Below are positions 22,246 to 31,822 of a stretch of DNA of 64,000 nucleotides, piece after piece; positions within the stretch are counted from its first letter, which is position 1, and each line of letters opens with the position of its first letter. The notes beneath the pieces are model-generated. The model did no database searches. It saw nothing but the letters and a program-made list of their open reading frames with translations, and was not told the DNA's origin. The stretch spans positions 182,141,027 through 182,205,026 of the forward strand of contig CM069432.1 of NCBI GenBank assembly GCA_035610365.1. The letters are read 5' to 3'. This stretch comes from Aquatica leii. Taxonomy: Eukaryota; Arthropoda; Insecta; Coleoptera; Lampyridae. The position numbers were made by a program, and so were the translations under genes.

Positions 22246-24010
22246 TTAATATAAAAATTTCAATTGAGATTTTTTTGCCAAAGTTAAAATAATATTTTTA
22301 AAACTTTCTGAAACATTTGACGTTAGTTTTGATTCACGATGTTTTTGTTCAAATCGCATTGGCCAAATATCAACAATTGGATCTGACATTTGTATGATTT
22401 GGGGATTATGAGAAATTAGGTGATGCTCAGTTTTTAAAGAATTTAAGTGACGATCAATTAGTACCAAATAAGTTTGGATGCATAGTTTAGATCGCAAATG
22501 TTCTAAAAACTGTAAGGTAGGTGCACATATTGTATCGATTAGTTCTCTAAAAGTAATCCATATTTACCACACTTCTAAGTGTTCTGGTACTAAATCGCCG
22601 ATTGTTAAACCTAAATATCGCAAAGCAGAGCATTTCAGTAGCAGATGTTTTTAATTTAGTTCTGTTATTCAAAACGTACAGTGAAACAAGCTTGTATTTA
22701 AATATTAACTATCTCAGAAGACCTGCAAGATCGTATGTGCACACACCTTCTAAAGTATCATGCATGGCGTCAACAGCAAAATCACTAGTAACATGAAATC
22801 CAGGTAGATCACGCCATATGCATGGTTCTTTGACATCGGTAAGTGATACATTATTGGTGACAACATCCTTTTGGTAATTTTGAACTGTTCTACTTAAATT
22901 CTCTTGATGCATACATTTGTTTCTAATATTTAAGTTGATCTCTTGTTTTTTGATTCTAGAAAACCGACAAGAAAATGTAACTTAGAAAATTTCAGTCAAT
23001 CCTAAAATCGAATGTAACCCTAAGCTGTCACCAATTATGACTTAATTTGAAATGATATGTAAAAATCTTAGAATTATGAAATATCTTTGAACAGCAAAAA
23101 CATTTTCAATTAGCCGTTTAAACTAATTCTATTCAAATTAGAAATAAGGCAATTACAGAAACATAAGAATGATCATAATCAGTCTTAATTGTATATACAT
23201 ATTTTTGCAAAAATACCCATACTCCTTGACATTTCTTTGAATATTGTGCATAAAGAGCATGAAATATTTTAACACAAATGTCTATTGCTTTTAAAATAGT
23301 AGGTAGGTTGTATCGTATATTTTCGACTTGGACAAATATTCCAGTTATTCCAGTCAAAATCAACAAATAAACAAAACGGTTGAGAACTCACTTGAAAAGC
23401 TTTGTGTTTTTCTCGTATAGCTTCTAACTGTACTTCTATATCTTTTGTGTCTAAAAAACAACAGTCAACAATCTAAATATATAAGACAATTTTAGATATG
23501 TTACCTCCACATGTAGTGCAAATGCTTCTTGTACTTCTACTTTTGAAGCTTTCCAATAACTAGTCAAAGCATTCCTTTTTAGATTTATAGCAGGAAATAG
23601 TAGAGGCAAAATAGTAAGGAGAAATCCTTCATCTAAAAATTAATATGATTTAGTAAACTGGTTATTTTGTCGTTTTGTTGTTTACCATTTTGAGAATTGT
23701 AACTTTCGAGTAAAAATTTTAAAAACTTGTCATTCTGAGATTTAATAATAACAAATTAATTTTAAAATTTTCTTAGCCAAAGTCGGTTATTTAACGATTC
23801 GTTTTTTCCGTGGTATAAATTGTCAATATCTAGCTCTAAGCATAAATATCTCAAAGGTTGGTGCAAACAAGGAAAAGTACATATTTTCTTATAGACGTAT
23901 ATTTTAATGGAAATTCGGACGCGTTTTTCCACTTGTTAAGGATTTTACTAAACGGAGCTATGTTATTTTTCAGCAACCCAAAATGTTCTATAAAACACCA
24001 AGATATTTAT
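22246..24010 (-). pseudogene. Broken multi-exon transposase-like gene
   Basis: Read on the minus strand, separate coding blocks follow each other. They are about 24000-23880 (LLKNNIAPFSKILNKWKNAS), 23880-23780 (LYHGKNESLNNRLW), 23640-23510, 23455-23392 (VQLEAIREKHKAFQ), 23366-23133, 22912-22709 (containing FAVDAMHDTLEGV) and about 22630-22246 (IWPMRFEQKHRES, then NIILTLAKKSQ). Blocks at 23640-23392 are joined by a GT...AG intron (GTAACATATC to TTTTTTAG), and the next exon ends in GTGAGT. The DxMHDxLEG block recalls the DxMH motif of tnp2/CACTA-like transposases, and the C-terminal W-MRFE-KH and TLA-K blocks recur in an uncharacterised arthropod and fish repeat protein. The family name is uncertain. 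Stops near 22700-22640 and frame breaks show it is dead. Confidence 0.6.
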
Positions 24011-24479
24011 ACTATACAAAATTCATAGTGTAAAAAATATCACAAATACCTTTTCCGCTTGCTGGCTTTTGTCGCTCTTTTTTGGTAATAGACCGATCGA
24101 TATCAATGTACAGCGTAGTACGATATGCAAAATATATTTCTTGAGCCGCTCGAGGATTTCTATTAGAACCTTTTTCTCTAAGGAACATAGTATAGCTCAG
24201 GTTCCTCGCACAAACATTTTTGGTTTATGGTTTACGCATCGTTTTGAAGATATTCTGGAATAATCAATTTGCATAGTTATGAATATATTTTTAGATGTTA
24301 GATACATACCTTTGATCAGAATTGTATTTTAATTCTTGTTTGACGATTAGTTTGTGTCGCAAAAGTTATCTAAGCTATTATTAGCTTTCCATCAGCCTCA
24401 GTATCCAATACTTTTCTTCTAGACGAAAAACACAATAAAATAAAATAAGCAATTGATTTCATAAAGTAATAAAAATTAA

Positions 24480-24641
24480 AGTGGTGTCAGATGGTGTATC
24501 TAAAGGTGGTTCGCTGTGGGTATGGAAATCCTTCGACAGTAAGAGAAATAGGATCTTTTTCTTCTGTAGAAGCGGAACTAGTATCTTTTCTTACGGAATC
24601 TACAATTGCAACATTAGAATCAAAGCTGAATTCACTCTATA
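24480..24641 (-). other. Possible extra 5' exon of the same minus-strand gene
   Basis: The minus frame reads VAIVDSVRKDTSSASTEEKD and on through a short S/T/E-rich stretch with protein-like composition to PYPQRTT, then a stop. It lies upstream of the broken gene at 22246-24010. It could be a linker exon of that gene, but no splice sites were pinned down. Confidence 0.25.
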
Positions 24642-25047
24642 CACTGAGAAAAATGAAATGTTAAATCAACAAATAAACGTTTGAAACAACAGTTTGTGCA
24701 CATTCAATACAAACAATAGTTTTGCAGAGTTGCCTTGATGTGCATGCAATGTTAACTATTACGAGTTAATTCAACACTGCAATCATTTCTGTTTAACATT
24801 TAATAGTGATATTAATGTTGCCAATGATTTCTTTTGAAAAGGCTGCAGTGTTAAGTCAACATTTTTAGTTATTTATTTTTCATTTTAAGTAATTTTAAGT
24901 ATTGAACGAATATGTTTTGTTTAACAAACCATAACTGTTGAGTTAATGGTAGAATATATATTCAACTAAGCACTAATTTGTTAATTCAAGTAATTTGTGG
25001 TTAACATTTTTATGATAGTTCATTTAAGAGTCTCTTTTTTCTCAGTG
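24642..25047. mobile_element. MITE with CACTGAGAAAAA ends
   Basis: CACTGAGAAAAA at 24642 is matched by its exact inverse TTTTTCTCAGTG ending at 25047, a 12-bp perfect terminal inverted repeat. TA flanks both ends, consistent with a TA target. An internal inverted pair (GTTAATTCAACACTGCA near 24775 and TGCAGTGTTAAGTCAAC near 24845) strengthens its foldback character. No coding capacity. The superfamily is not clear from the ends alone. Confidence 0.7.
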
Positions 25048-25194
25048 TAGTAGTATAATGATAAATAACAGTAAATAGATTTGCAATTTTAAGCATGTAG
25101 ATATATATTTAATTGAGTTAAATAGCATATGATCACTAGAATAGGTTACTTCTACAGTTAAATTACATTGAAGATGTTATGAAATAGTTATTTG

Positions 25195-25365
25195 TATCAC
25201 TAGTCCAGAAAGTGCTATGTTGCGAGTATGAGCATATTTGTAGGCCGAGGTGAAGCCGTACGAAGGTTCAAATCCCAATGCGGTTCATGGTTTTTTTAGT
25301 TGTATTATTATTTTAAATGATAAACGCTTAATTTTTATCAGTAAAGAGACATAATTAAATGTGTT
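25195..25365 (+). repeat. tRNA-like head and body, left arm
   Basis: GGTTCAAATCCC at 25265-25276 fits an RNA polymerase III B box and is followed by AATGCGGTTCATGG and an AT-rich body. The same block is inverted at 28615-28760, where it is better preserved. It cannot fold as a working tRNA: T-stem pairing is poor. Confidence 0.5.
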
Positions 25366-26500
25366 AATTGTTTTTATTAAACATAATGGATTTATTAAAA
25401 TATTATTTAAAATTAAGTTACAATAAAATGATACCTGCTACTTTATAGTTATTTATTTGCTTAAAAGATATTAAAACTTTTTTGGTAGGTACATTTTAAT
25501 ATATAACAATAAATGAATTTAATTGTTGACATTAATACAGATACTAACAGCCGTATTCATAGTCGTTCGCCGACGACTCGCTGGCATTTCTCCGTTCACC
25601 AGAAGGAAATGTCAATGCATAATCGTTCGCCAGCAACGACGCGCTTGCGTTCTACTACACAAACTTCAGTGAAAAACTGGCAAGTTGCTGGCGAACGGTT
25701 GGAGGTAGTCGATACTATCTCCGGCAGTTCTCTGGCATTCGCAATTGCGAATTTTTGTTATTTGTAAAAATAAAATGGAACGTGATTTGAATATATAATT
25801 TATAATGCAAACAGAGACAGTTTTGATCTGCAAATTTCGTACCTCGTCGCTATCAAACAAAGAAATTAGTATAAATATGTTTTACTTTATATTTTTACTT
25901 CATTTTTTTTATTTAAAAGCTGACATCTAACTGTTAATTAGAAATTTATAATGAGGATCCATTTAAAAAACGGTACAGATTTAGAAAAATTATAGTACTT
26001 GACATTTTACTACCAACTATACAAGACCATGAACTAATTACTAATTCCATTTATTAATTGCTATCTATCTGAATTTAAATAAAAATATTTTTTTCATCCG
26101 TCGATTATTTTATAGCCATCGTACAAACACAAATTATAAGTTTACTATCGTACATAGATAACCAGCTGCAGAAATTTGATATATTTAAACACGTGCGTTT
26201 CATGTAAACATTTAAAGAAATGAAATGCGCATGATCAGTTTAGACAAATCTTTTGTCGGCGTGGCGAACCACGAACAACTATGCAACACCAATTATGTTT
26301 TAGCCGTTCGCCGGAGAAACCTCCAACGAAACCGCCAGCACATCGCTGGCGAGTCGCTAATAACTCGCCGGCAATCGTCTACGAATACGGCCGTAAGATA
26401 GTAATAGGCAATCATCACCGTGTTTGAATCAACATCCGAATAAATATTTATGGTGGTCCTGAAAATAACCGATTGGGAAGGCTTGCTTAAATCCACTGCT
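25366..26500. repeat. Left inverted arm around the mariner remnant (split)
   Basis: Sequence at 25366-25547 and 26397-26500 is the inverse of 27665-27932. Shared blocks include TTAATTGTTGACATTAATA, TAGTTATTTATTTGCTT, AATAGGCAATCATC and AAAATAACCGATT. The arm is interrupted exactly at 25548-26393 by a Harbinger MITE. Together with the outer tRNA-like blocks it makes an inverted-repeat frame of several hundred bases around the transposase. Confidence 0.75.
25548..26393. mobile_element. PIF/Harbinger-type MITE, TAA target duplication
   Basis: Left end CAGCCGTATTCATAGTCGTT; right end, inverted, CGGCCGTATTCGTAGACGAT. TAA at 25545-25547 and 26394-26396 flanks it. Removing the insert restores the continuous arm seen at 27665-27760, which confirms the boundaries. 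Subterminal CGCCAGC/GCTGGCGA motifs lie at both ends. A 3-bp TAA duplication is characteristic of PIF/Harbinger. No transposase is encoded. Confidence 0.85.
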
Positions 26501-26699
26501 CAAAAAGCTCTTCGTTTTGTACCGAACCACATTTGCATAAAAATTTCATTAGTTTCTATTGTAGATCTGACATGAAAAATCAGAAATTATGTCTACCTAC
26601 AATTAAACAAAACAACAACAAAACAAAACAAAACGGCTGTAGGCATGGAAAGACAATGGAACATCCGAAATAACTGATACTTAGTAGATTTCACACTTT

Positions 26700-27664
26700 T
26701 TTTATTCGTTTGCATTTTCGCGGAAGTAGTTGCCGTAAAATACAACAATCATTTGCAGGAATGCTTGAAGATGTGCCGAGTTATTCGACTTTCCAAAGAA
26801 TCGTGGATAAGTTTTTGACAACTAGATCTGTTAGAATCCGTAGTGATGATATGCCTAAACCACCACGGGAATTGTAAGTAAAAACTCCGAAGTTGTGTTA
26901 GCTGCAGTGTCCATTATAAATAAAACATCAGGTAGAAACGGGAGTTTTAAAATCAGTGGTACAATGCATTCTTAAAAAACAACGATTCAAACCTTGTATT
27001 CAAAATTGTAGATGCCAGGAGTTGTGAGCTGGCGATGGCAGCTCTAAGGTAGAGTTTTGTGAAGAAATGCTGGAAACATGCAATGCCAACAGGGATTTCT
27101 TGCGTAACGTTGTTTTCACCGATGAAAGAACAATCACTTTACACAACGCACCTAATACATAAAACTGCAGAATCTGGGCGCATGAAAACCCTAACATGAC
27201 GGTGGCAGTGCGGACCCAGTATCCTCAAAAACTGAATGTGTAGACAGGATTGCTCCATAACAGAATTCTCGGCCCCTTCGTTATTGAAAGCAATTACAAT
27301 GGGATGTCTTATTTGGAATTGTTTGAGAATAGGGTAGTTCCAGCATTACGAAAGACAGTGGAAGATTTGCAGCAAGAAATTTGGTTTCAACAGGACGGTT
27401 GTCCGGTGCACAACTCGGTTTTCGGCAATATTTAACAAATACCTTCCATGTTGTTATTAGTTCATTCGTTTTTTCTTGTGAGGTCATCTTAAAAACAGGA
27501 TTTATCAAAACCGCCCCGATTTTTTAGAGAATTTGAAGATAGCAATCCACGAAGAGTGCCAGAAAATTAATGCTCGGCAGCTAGCGAATGTGCGTCAGGA
27601 GTTTTACAATAGACTGGACTACTGTCTAGTACAAAACGGAATGCGTTTTGAACATTTAATTTAA
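26700..27664 (+). pseudogene. Tc1/mariner-type transposase (DDE) with stops and frameshifts
   Basis: A cut-and-paste transposase of the Tc1/mariner type common in insects. The N-terminal part reads PSYSTFQRIVDKF, the usual HTH-side motif. Next come VEFCEEML and FLRNVVFTDERTITLHN (catalytic D in FTDE, about 27118-27126), then RIWAHENPN and LLHNRILGPFVIESNYNG. IWFQQDGCPVHNS (second catalytic D in QQDG) lies near 27378-27416, and the C-terminal block REFYNRLDYCLVQNG ends at the stop at 27664. Several stops and frame changes separate these blocks, and the stretch after VHNS is scrambled. Inverted arms flank it (25366-26500 and 27665-27932). Confidence 0.85.
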
Positions 27665-27932
27665 GCAAACGAATCGGTTATTTCCAGGACCGCCATTAAT
27701 ATTTATCCGGGCGTTAATTCAAACACGAAGATGATTGCCTATTAATATCTTAGTATCTGTTATTAATGTCAACAATTAAATTCATTTATTGTTATAAATT
27801 AAAATGTACCTACGAAAAATTTTTTTAAGCAAATAAATAACTATAAAAAATATCGTTCTATTGTAACTAAATTTTAAATAATATTTTAATAAATCTATTA
27901 TGAGTTTAATAAAATCAATTAATACGTTTATT
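27665..27932. repeat. Right inverted arm of the mariner-containing element
   Basis: Inverse of 26397-26500 plus 25366-25547, in uninterrupted form. It resumes at about 28612-28760 beyond a second insertion (27933-28611). Confidence 0.75.
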
Positions 27933-28227
27933 CACACTCAGTTAGTAACGTACAGTTTTTCGAACCTCTTAAAGGTTGGTAAGTGAGCGGTTTCCATGGT
28001 TAAAAAAACGAGTATGTAATGAAACCTCACGGTCAGTAATGTACTTTCCGAACCTGTAATTTGTGTGTGTTTTGTTTCAACTAATTTGATAAAATGACAA
28101 TCATAAATTAAATACGTATATGTCAATTGTGAAGTGCCTACTATGTGTTAATATTTCACCGAAATAAACGATACTATTTTGAAAATAGATTTTCATTCAT
28201 TTTCTATTAGTTTTATGTTATTTATTT

Positions 28228-28405
28228 TAATTAATTCAATCTTCTTCGTTTAGGAGGGGCATATAAAACCACTTTAATTTATTTTTAAGGCAACGTTTCG
28301 TGCTGAAGGTTAGGAAGTGCTAACCTTCAGCACGAAACGTTGCCATAAAAATAAATTAAAGTGGTTTTATATGCCCTTCCTAAACGAAGAAGATTGAATT
28401 AATTA
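28228..28405. repeat. 178-nt near-perfect hairpin with PLE-like ends
   Basis: Arms 28228-28313 and 28320-28405 are 86 bp each, with two mismatches and a 6-base loop GAAGTG. The right arm reads CTTCAGCACGAAACGTTGCC and then a TAAAGTGGTTTT block. That block also occurs, inverted, next to the second PLE at 52863-52903. CGAAACGTTG after a short stem resembles the 3' half of a PLE hammerhead. It looks like two PLE ends joined head to head. Confidence 0.85.
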
Positions 28406-28472
28406 GTATATCACACAGAGGAGGATAAAGAATCTTTACCAAGTTATTTATTTTATTTAATGGTTGATTGTG

Positions 28473-28611
28473 AATAAAATTGTATACACACTTTGGCAAA
28501 AGTGTTCCATTTGTCTCGAGAACTAGTTCACCTCGAAGCTATGCCTCTCGGTAAACTATAGTTCTCTCGACAGAAATGGAAAACTTTCCGCCTCGGTATG
28601 TAATCTACTAT
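28473..28611. mobile_element. Small foldback MITE (decayed)
   Basis: The right end reads GGTATGTAATCTACTA, the same terminus as the MITE at 36367-36559. TTCCATTT-GTCTCGAG near 28503 is inverted as CTCTCGACAGAAATGGAAAA near 28572. CCTCGAAGC/GCCTCTCGG motifs fill the centre. The left end is degraded. Confidence 0.5.
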
Positions 28612-28614
28612 TAA

Positions 28615-28760
28615 TTATGTCCCTTTACTGATAAAAATTAATCGTCGTTCATTTAAAATAATAATACAACTACAAAAACATGAACCGCATTGGGATTTGA
28701 AACTTCGTACGTAGCGGCGATATTACCGCAGTCATACGATTGATGTCACTAGAGCAAAGT
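28615..28760 (-). repeat. tRNA-derived SINE-like head, right arm
   Basis: On the minus strand GCTCTAGTGAC (28755-28745) resembles a pol III A box, and GTTTCAAATCCC (28703-28692) a B box, at a tRNA-like spacing of about 40 bases. AATGCGGTTCATG and an AT-rich body follow. Inverse of 25195-25365. Either two SINEs of opposite orientation flank the mariner element, or the block is part of the element arms. Confidence 0.55.
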
Positions 28761-29265
28761 GACTATTACTGATACGTTCTTTACATCTGTATTTTAAACT
28801 AAACTTTTACCACACGATACATTTTTGTAAATATTTTTGACATTTGTTATTAAATTTTGAAAATTATTGCGCAAAACGTTCTCTGGTATACACTGTCATA
28901 TGTTCTGATACTGGAAATATCTTAAAAACACTTTAGGTACATATAAATCGAAATTTTCAAATTTCCCATGTTAATCTGTAATCGTTGAGATCTGTTTTTT
29001 AATTTTTTTTTATTGACTATTTTGGACTGGAAGAACTTTTTCTTGGAATCTTCTGTTAATTTACAGTGTATTCAAATAATTATTTAAAGTTACTTGAGGT
29101 TGTTGTTGCGAGTTTTAAATTCATTATAATGTGGTCCATTAGTTATTTAAATGTCAACTGTACTGTAAGAAATGAAATACTTTACCTGTCGTATATTATA
29201 ATTATTTGATTATTTTGGTCTTGATTTCGCATAACAAACAAATATAACACGTATTTATATAAATA
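28761..29265. other. No gene seen
   Basis: About 500 bp of AT-rich sequence without motifs, between the mariner composite and the next element. Confidence 0.5.
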
Positions 29266-29273
29266 CGTTTATC
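29266..29273. repeat. Target-site duplication, left
   Basis: CGTTTATC, matched with one difference by CGTTTATT at 31508-31515. Confidence 0.75.
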
Positions 29274-31507
29274 CGAGGGGTCAACCACTGGTGGCAATAC
29301 GTGTACAAATTGCTAGCAGTCAATGGCAGTCAAAGGCAGTCTATGGCAGTCATTGCAATAAGTGGTAGTCATAGGCAGTCTGTGACAGTAAATTGGGAGT
29401 CATCATTAAATGAGACAGAATTTCTAGGTCTGTGTCGTACGGTGTCATAGATTATTTCAATTTTTCGAGAGCCGGCACTCGGAAGTTGCTTCTTGCGCTC
29501 TATGTGATGGTTTATGCGTTAGTGGACATGAAATAAAGGCTGTGAATGTAGTGAAGTCAAGTAAAATTTAGTATTATAATCGAAATTTAGTATATGTAAT
29601 AATAATTTATGAAAGTACAAATACGCATACATTTCATGCGCCGAGAGATGCACCCCGTACTTTTACATCATGTGTTGGGTAAATTGAATATTCTTCTTTG
29701 CGGTCTTTAATATTATTACTTTGTGCATTATTTTAAGTGATTTGTTTATGCACTATTTTTAAGTGCACAACGCAATGGGAGGGTGAATTTATCAGTTTAA
29801 ATGCAATATAACTGTTTCTGTTTTTATCACGTAGTACTCAAAGTTATGACTTTGGGCATTACTTACTCATAAGCACTTTCTTTATTCATTTATAAAACCC
29901 GATTGTCTTGCCGGCTCGTTTTTTTTGCAATATTTATATTCCATTCATTAATGTCCTAAATGAATACTATAGTAAGTTTGATTAATTGTTTATACTATTA
30001 TTATATCCATCTTCTTATGGAATTAGAAATGGATGCAGAAGCACACAAGCAAGATGGTTTCTACTCATCCAAACATAGAAACATTGCCGAATTTCATATA
30101 TCAGAAGGTTTAAGAAAATTGCTTACTTATAGTGGGTTTGATAATATTTACTCTGTTTCTCTCATGAAAGAAAATGATAAAGACTTGACAAAAGATTTAT
30201 CAAATATTTTAGAATCAAATGAATTTACAAAAATTTATGGAATTTACACCAAAAATATAAACCTTTACAAAACACCATCAGGGCATAAAATGCAACGGCT
30301 CTTATAGAAAAATGTTATTTAATGTTAAGACCTAAAACTACAAAGAATCAGACAAAACGTAAACTTTGTAGATGCGTTTGCACTTGTGTAGCCAAAACTA
30401 ACCGGAAAATTTCAATCCCTAAAAGAAGAAGAGGAGATGAATCAAATGACCCGAGTACTTTAGATACGCGAACACATACTGATCAAAAAGCTACACAAAA
30501 AGAAAAAAATGTTAGTCACATTAAAAAAAAACGGTAAAACTAAAACTATCCGAAAGTCTTCATTGTGTTGGTTCCTTAGTGAAAAGAAAAAAGGACTTTC
30601 AAGCGATAGGATTTTGAGAGTTACAGGAATAAATACATATTACTCAACTAAGAGTGAAATTACACACGGGACAAAAAGTCAGGCAAGACACAAAAAAATG
30701 CAAATTCTAAATCTATAAAAAACAAAAATATAAAGATCCATAGAAAATCAAAAAACAGATCTCTAGATACACAATGACACTAGTGACGACGACATGAATA
30801 TCATTGGCACAAGTCTTGAAGACGAACCGGACGATCCCACATCTCAATATATCCATAACATATATCCCATTAAGGAAGCGTACTATGCAATTTTTTTTAT
30901 GCGAAATGGTATATAGAACAAGTTTTGGCACTAAGCGAAAACCAATCATGTACTAATAAATTTCTTCAAGAAGATTTGGACACATTCGTGTGGCCAAAGA
31001 ATGATGACATTCAGGAAGTGAAGAACAAATATATCATGGACCTATTCAACTTTTAGAAAATAACCCATTTTCTATTAAAAGAACTGATAGGTTAATAATA
31101 ATAAAACAGTTTAAATAAATTCAGACGTTTACACGTTTAATATGAATTTCGAGTACAATTTAATTTTGTTTTAGATTTTGAAGAAACTTGAAGTTATTTT
31201 TTTATATTTTTGTATAGGCATACCTACTAATATAATGGGAGCAAACTGAAAGTTTTTTTTTACATTAGGATTGAAATAATAAAAGTCTAAAGTTTAAAAG
31301 TTGTTTTTTACGCTTTAGAATAACAATATTAATGATTGCAGTCCGTGACAGCAATTGGCAGTCAAAAGTGATAAATGAAAATCATAAGCAGTCAATGGAA
31401 GTCAAAGTAATTAGCGGCAGTACCTAATTCTAATTAATGGCAGTCACGGCAGTAAATGCAATTTTTGGCAATACCTGTACACTATTTTGTCAGTGGTTGA
31501 CCCCTCG
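29274..31507 (+). mobile_element. DNA transposon with 17-bp TIRs and same-direction GGCAGTCA arrays
   Basis: CGAGGGGTCAACCACTG at 29274 and its exact inverse ending at 31507 form perfect 17-bp terminal repeats. CGTTTATC (29266-29273) and CGTTTATT (31508-31515) are a near-perfect 8-bp target duplication. Just inside, GGCAATACGTGTACA (29293-29307) and GGCAATACCTGTACA (31467-31481) are direct, not inverted. So are about eight GGCAGTCA-like octamers at each end (29312-29402 and 31334-31456). It encodes a broken protein at 30017-31066. An 8-bp duplication fits hAT, P or Zisupton types, but the ends do not identify one of these to me. Confidence 0.85.
30017..31066 (+). pseudogene. Transposon-associated protein, frameshifted
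   Basis: The first block (ATG 30017 to stop 30305-30307) reads FHISEGLRKLLTYSGFDN, then a D/N-rich helix and TPSGHKMQRLL. This is an N-terminal SGFD...PGHR-type domain that I recognise from uncharacterised repeat proteins of aphids and Hydra. After frameshifts come a basic K/R stretch, IRKSSLCWFLSEKKKGLSSD (about 30549-30608), an acidic linker NIIGTSLEDEPDD, and a C-terminal block: YIEQVLALSENQSC, TFVWPKNDDIQEVKN, PFSIKR. The order is that of one longer gene. It contains no DDE-type catalytic triad that I can see, so it may be an accessory protein of the element rather than the transposase. A start at 30017 is preferred over 29960, because the residues before it are hydrophobic and look non-conserved. 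Confidence 0.6.
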
Positions 31508-31822
31508 CGTTTATTATTGTCAAATAATAATTTTCAAAAAAATATCTAAATAATCAAAGGATTAATTCAAAATTTAATCGGCGAAAGTTACTAAATAAAT
31601 GAGAGATCACTGGGTTATTTAAACTATTTTATAATCTTCACATAGTTTTGCTTATATTACAGACATCATTTATTAATATAAAGTCATAGGTCTGTCAATG
31701 CATTTTTTTGAAGTACAATAGAGCGAAACGACTGATAGTGGTTTACTCTGGTGGCATTTTCACATTTGCATTGACATTGTTTACCTTACAATGGTATACG
31801 TTGTGGTTTTAGCCTGTGGTAT

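Larger units (their letters stand above)
27933..28611. mobile_element. Composite insertion in the right arm
   Basis: Comparison with the left arm shows that about 680 bp was added between 27932 and 28612. The insert contains a loose direct repeat (TCAGTTAGTAACGTAC at 27946 and GGTCAGTAATGTAC near 28031), the hairpin at 28228-28405 and a foldback MITE at 28473-28607. A TTA duplication is possible but weak. It is probably several nested events. Confidence 0.5.

Noticed and set aside
25240-25300. Candidate functional tRNA gene
   Set aside because: B-box-like string present, but the acceptor and T stems do not pair, and the block recurs as part of a longer repeat; SINE-like relic.
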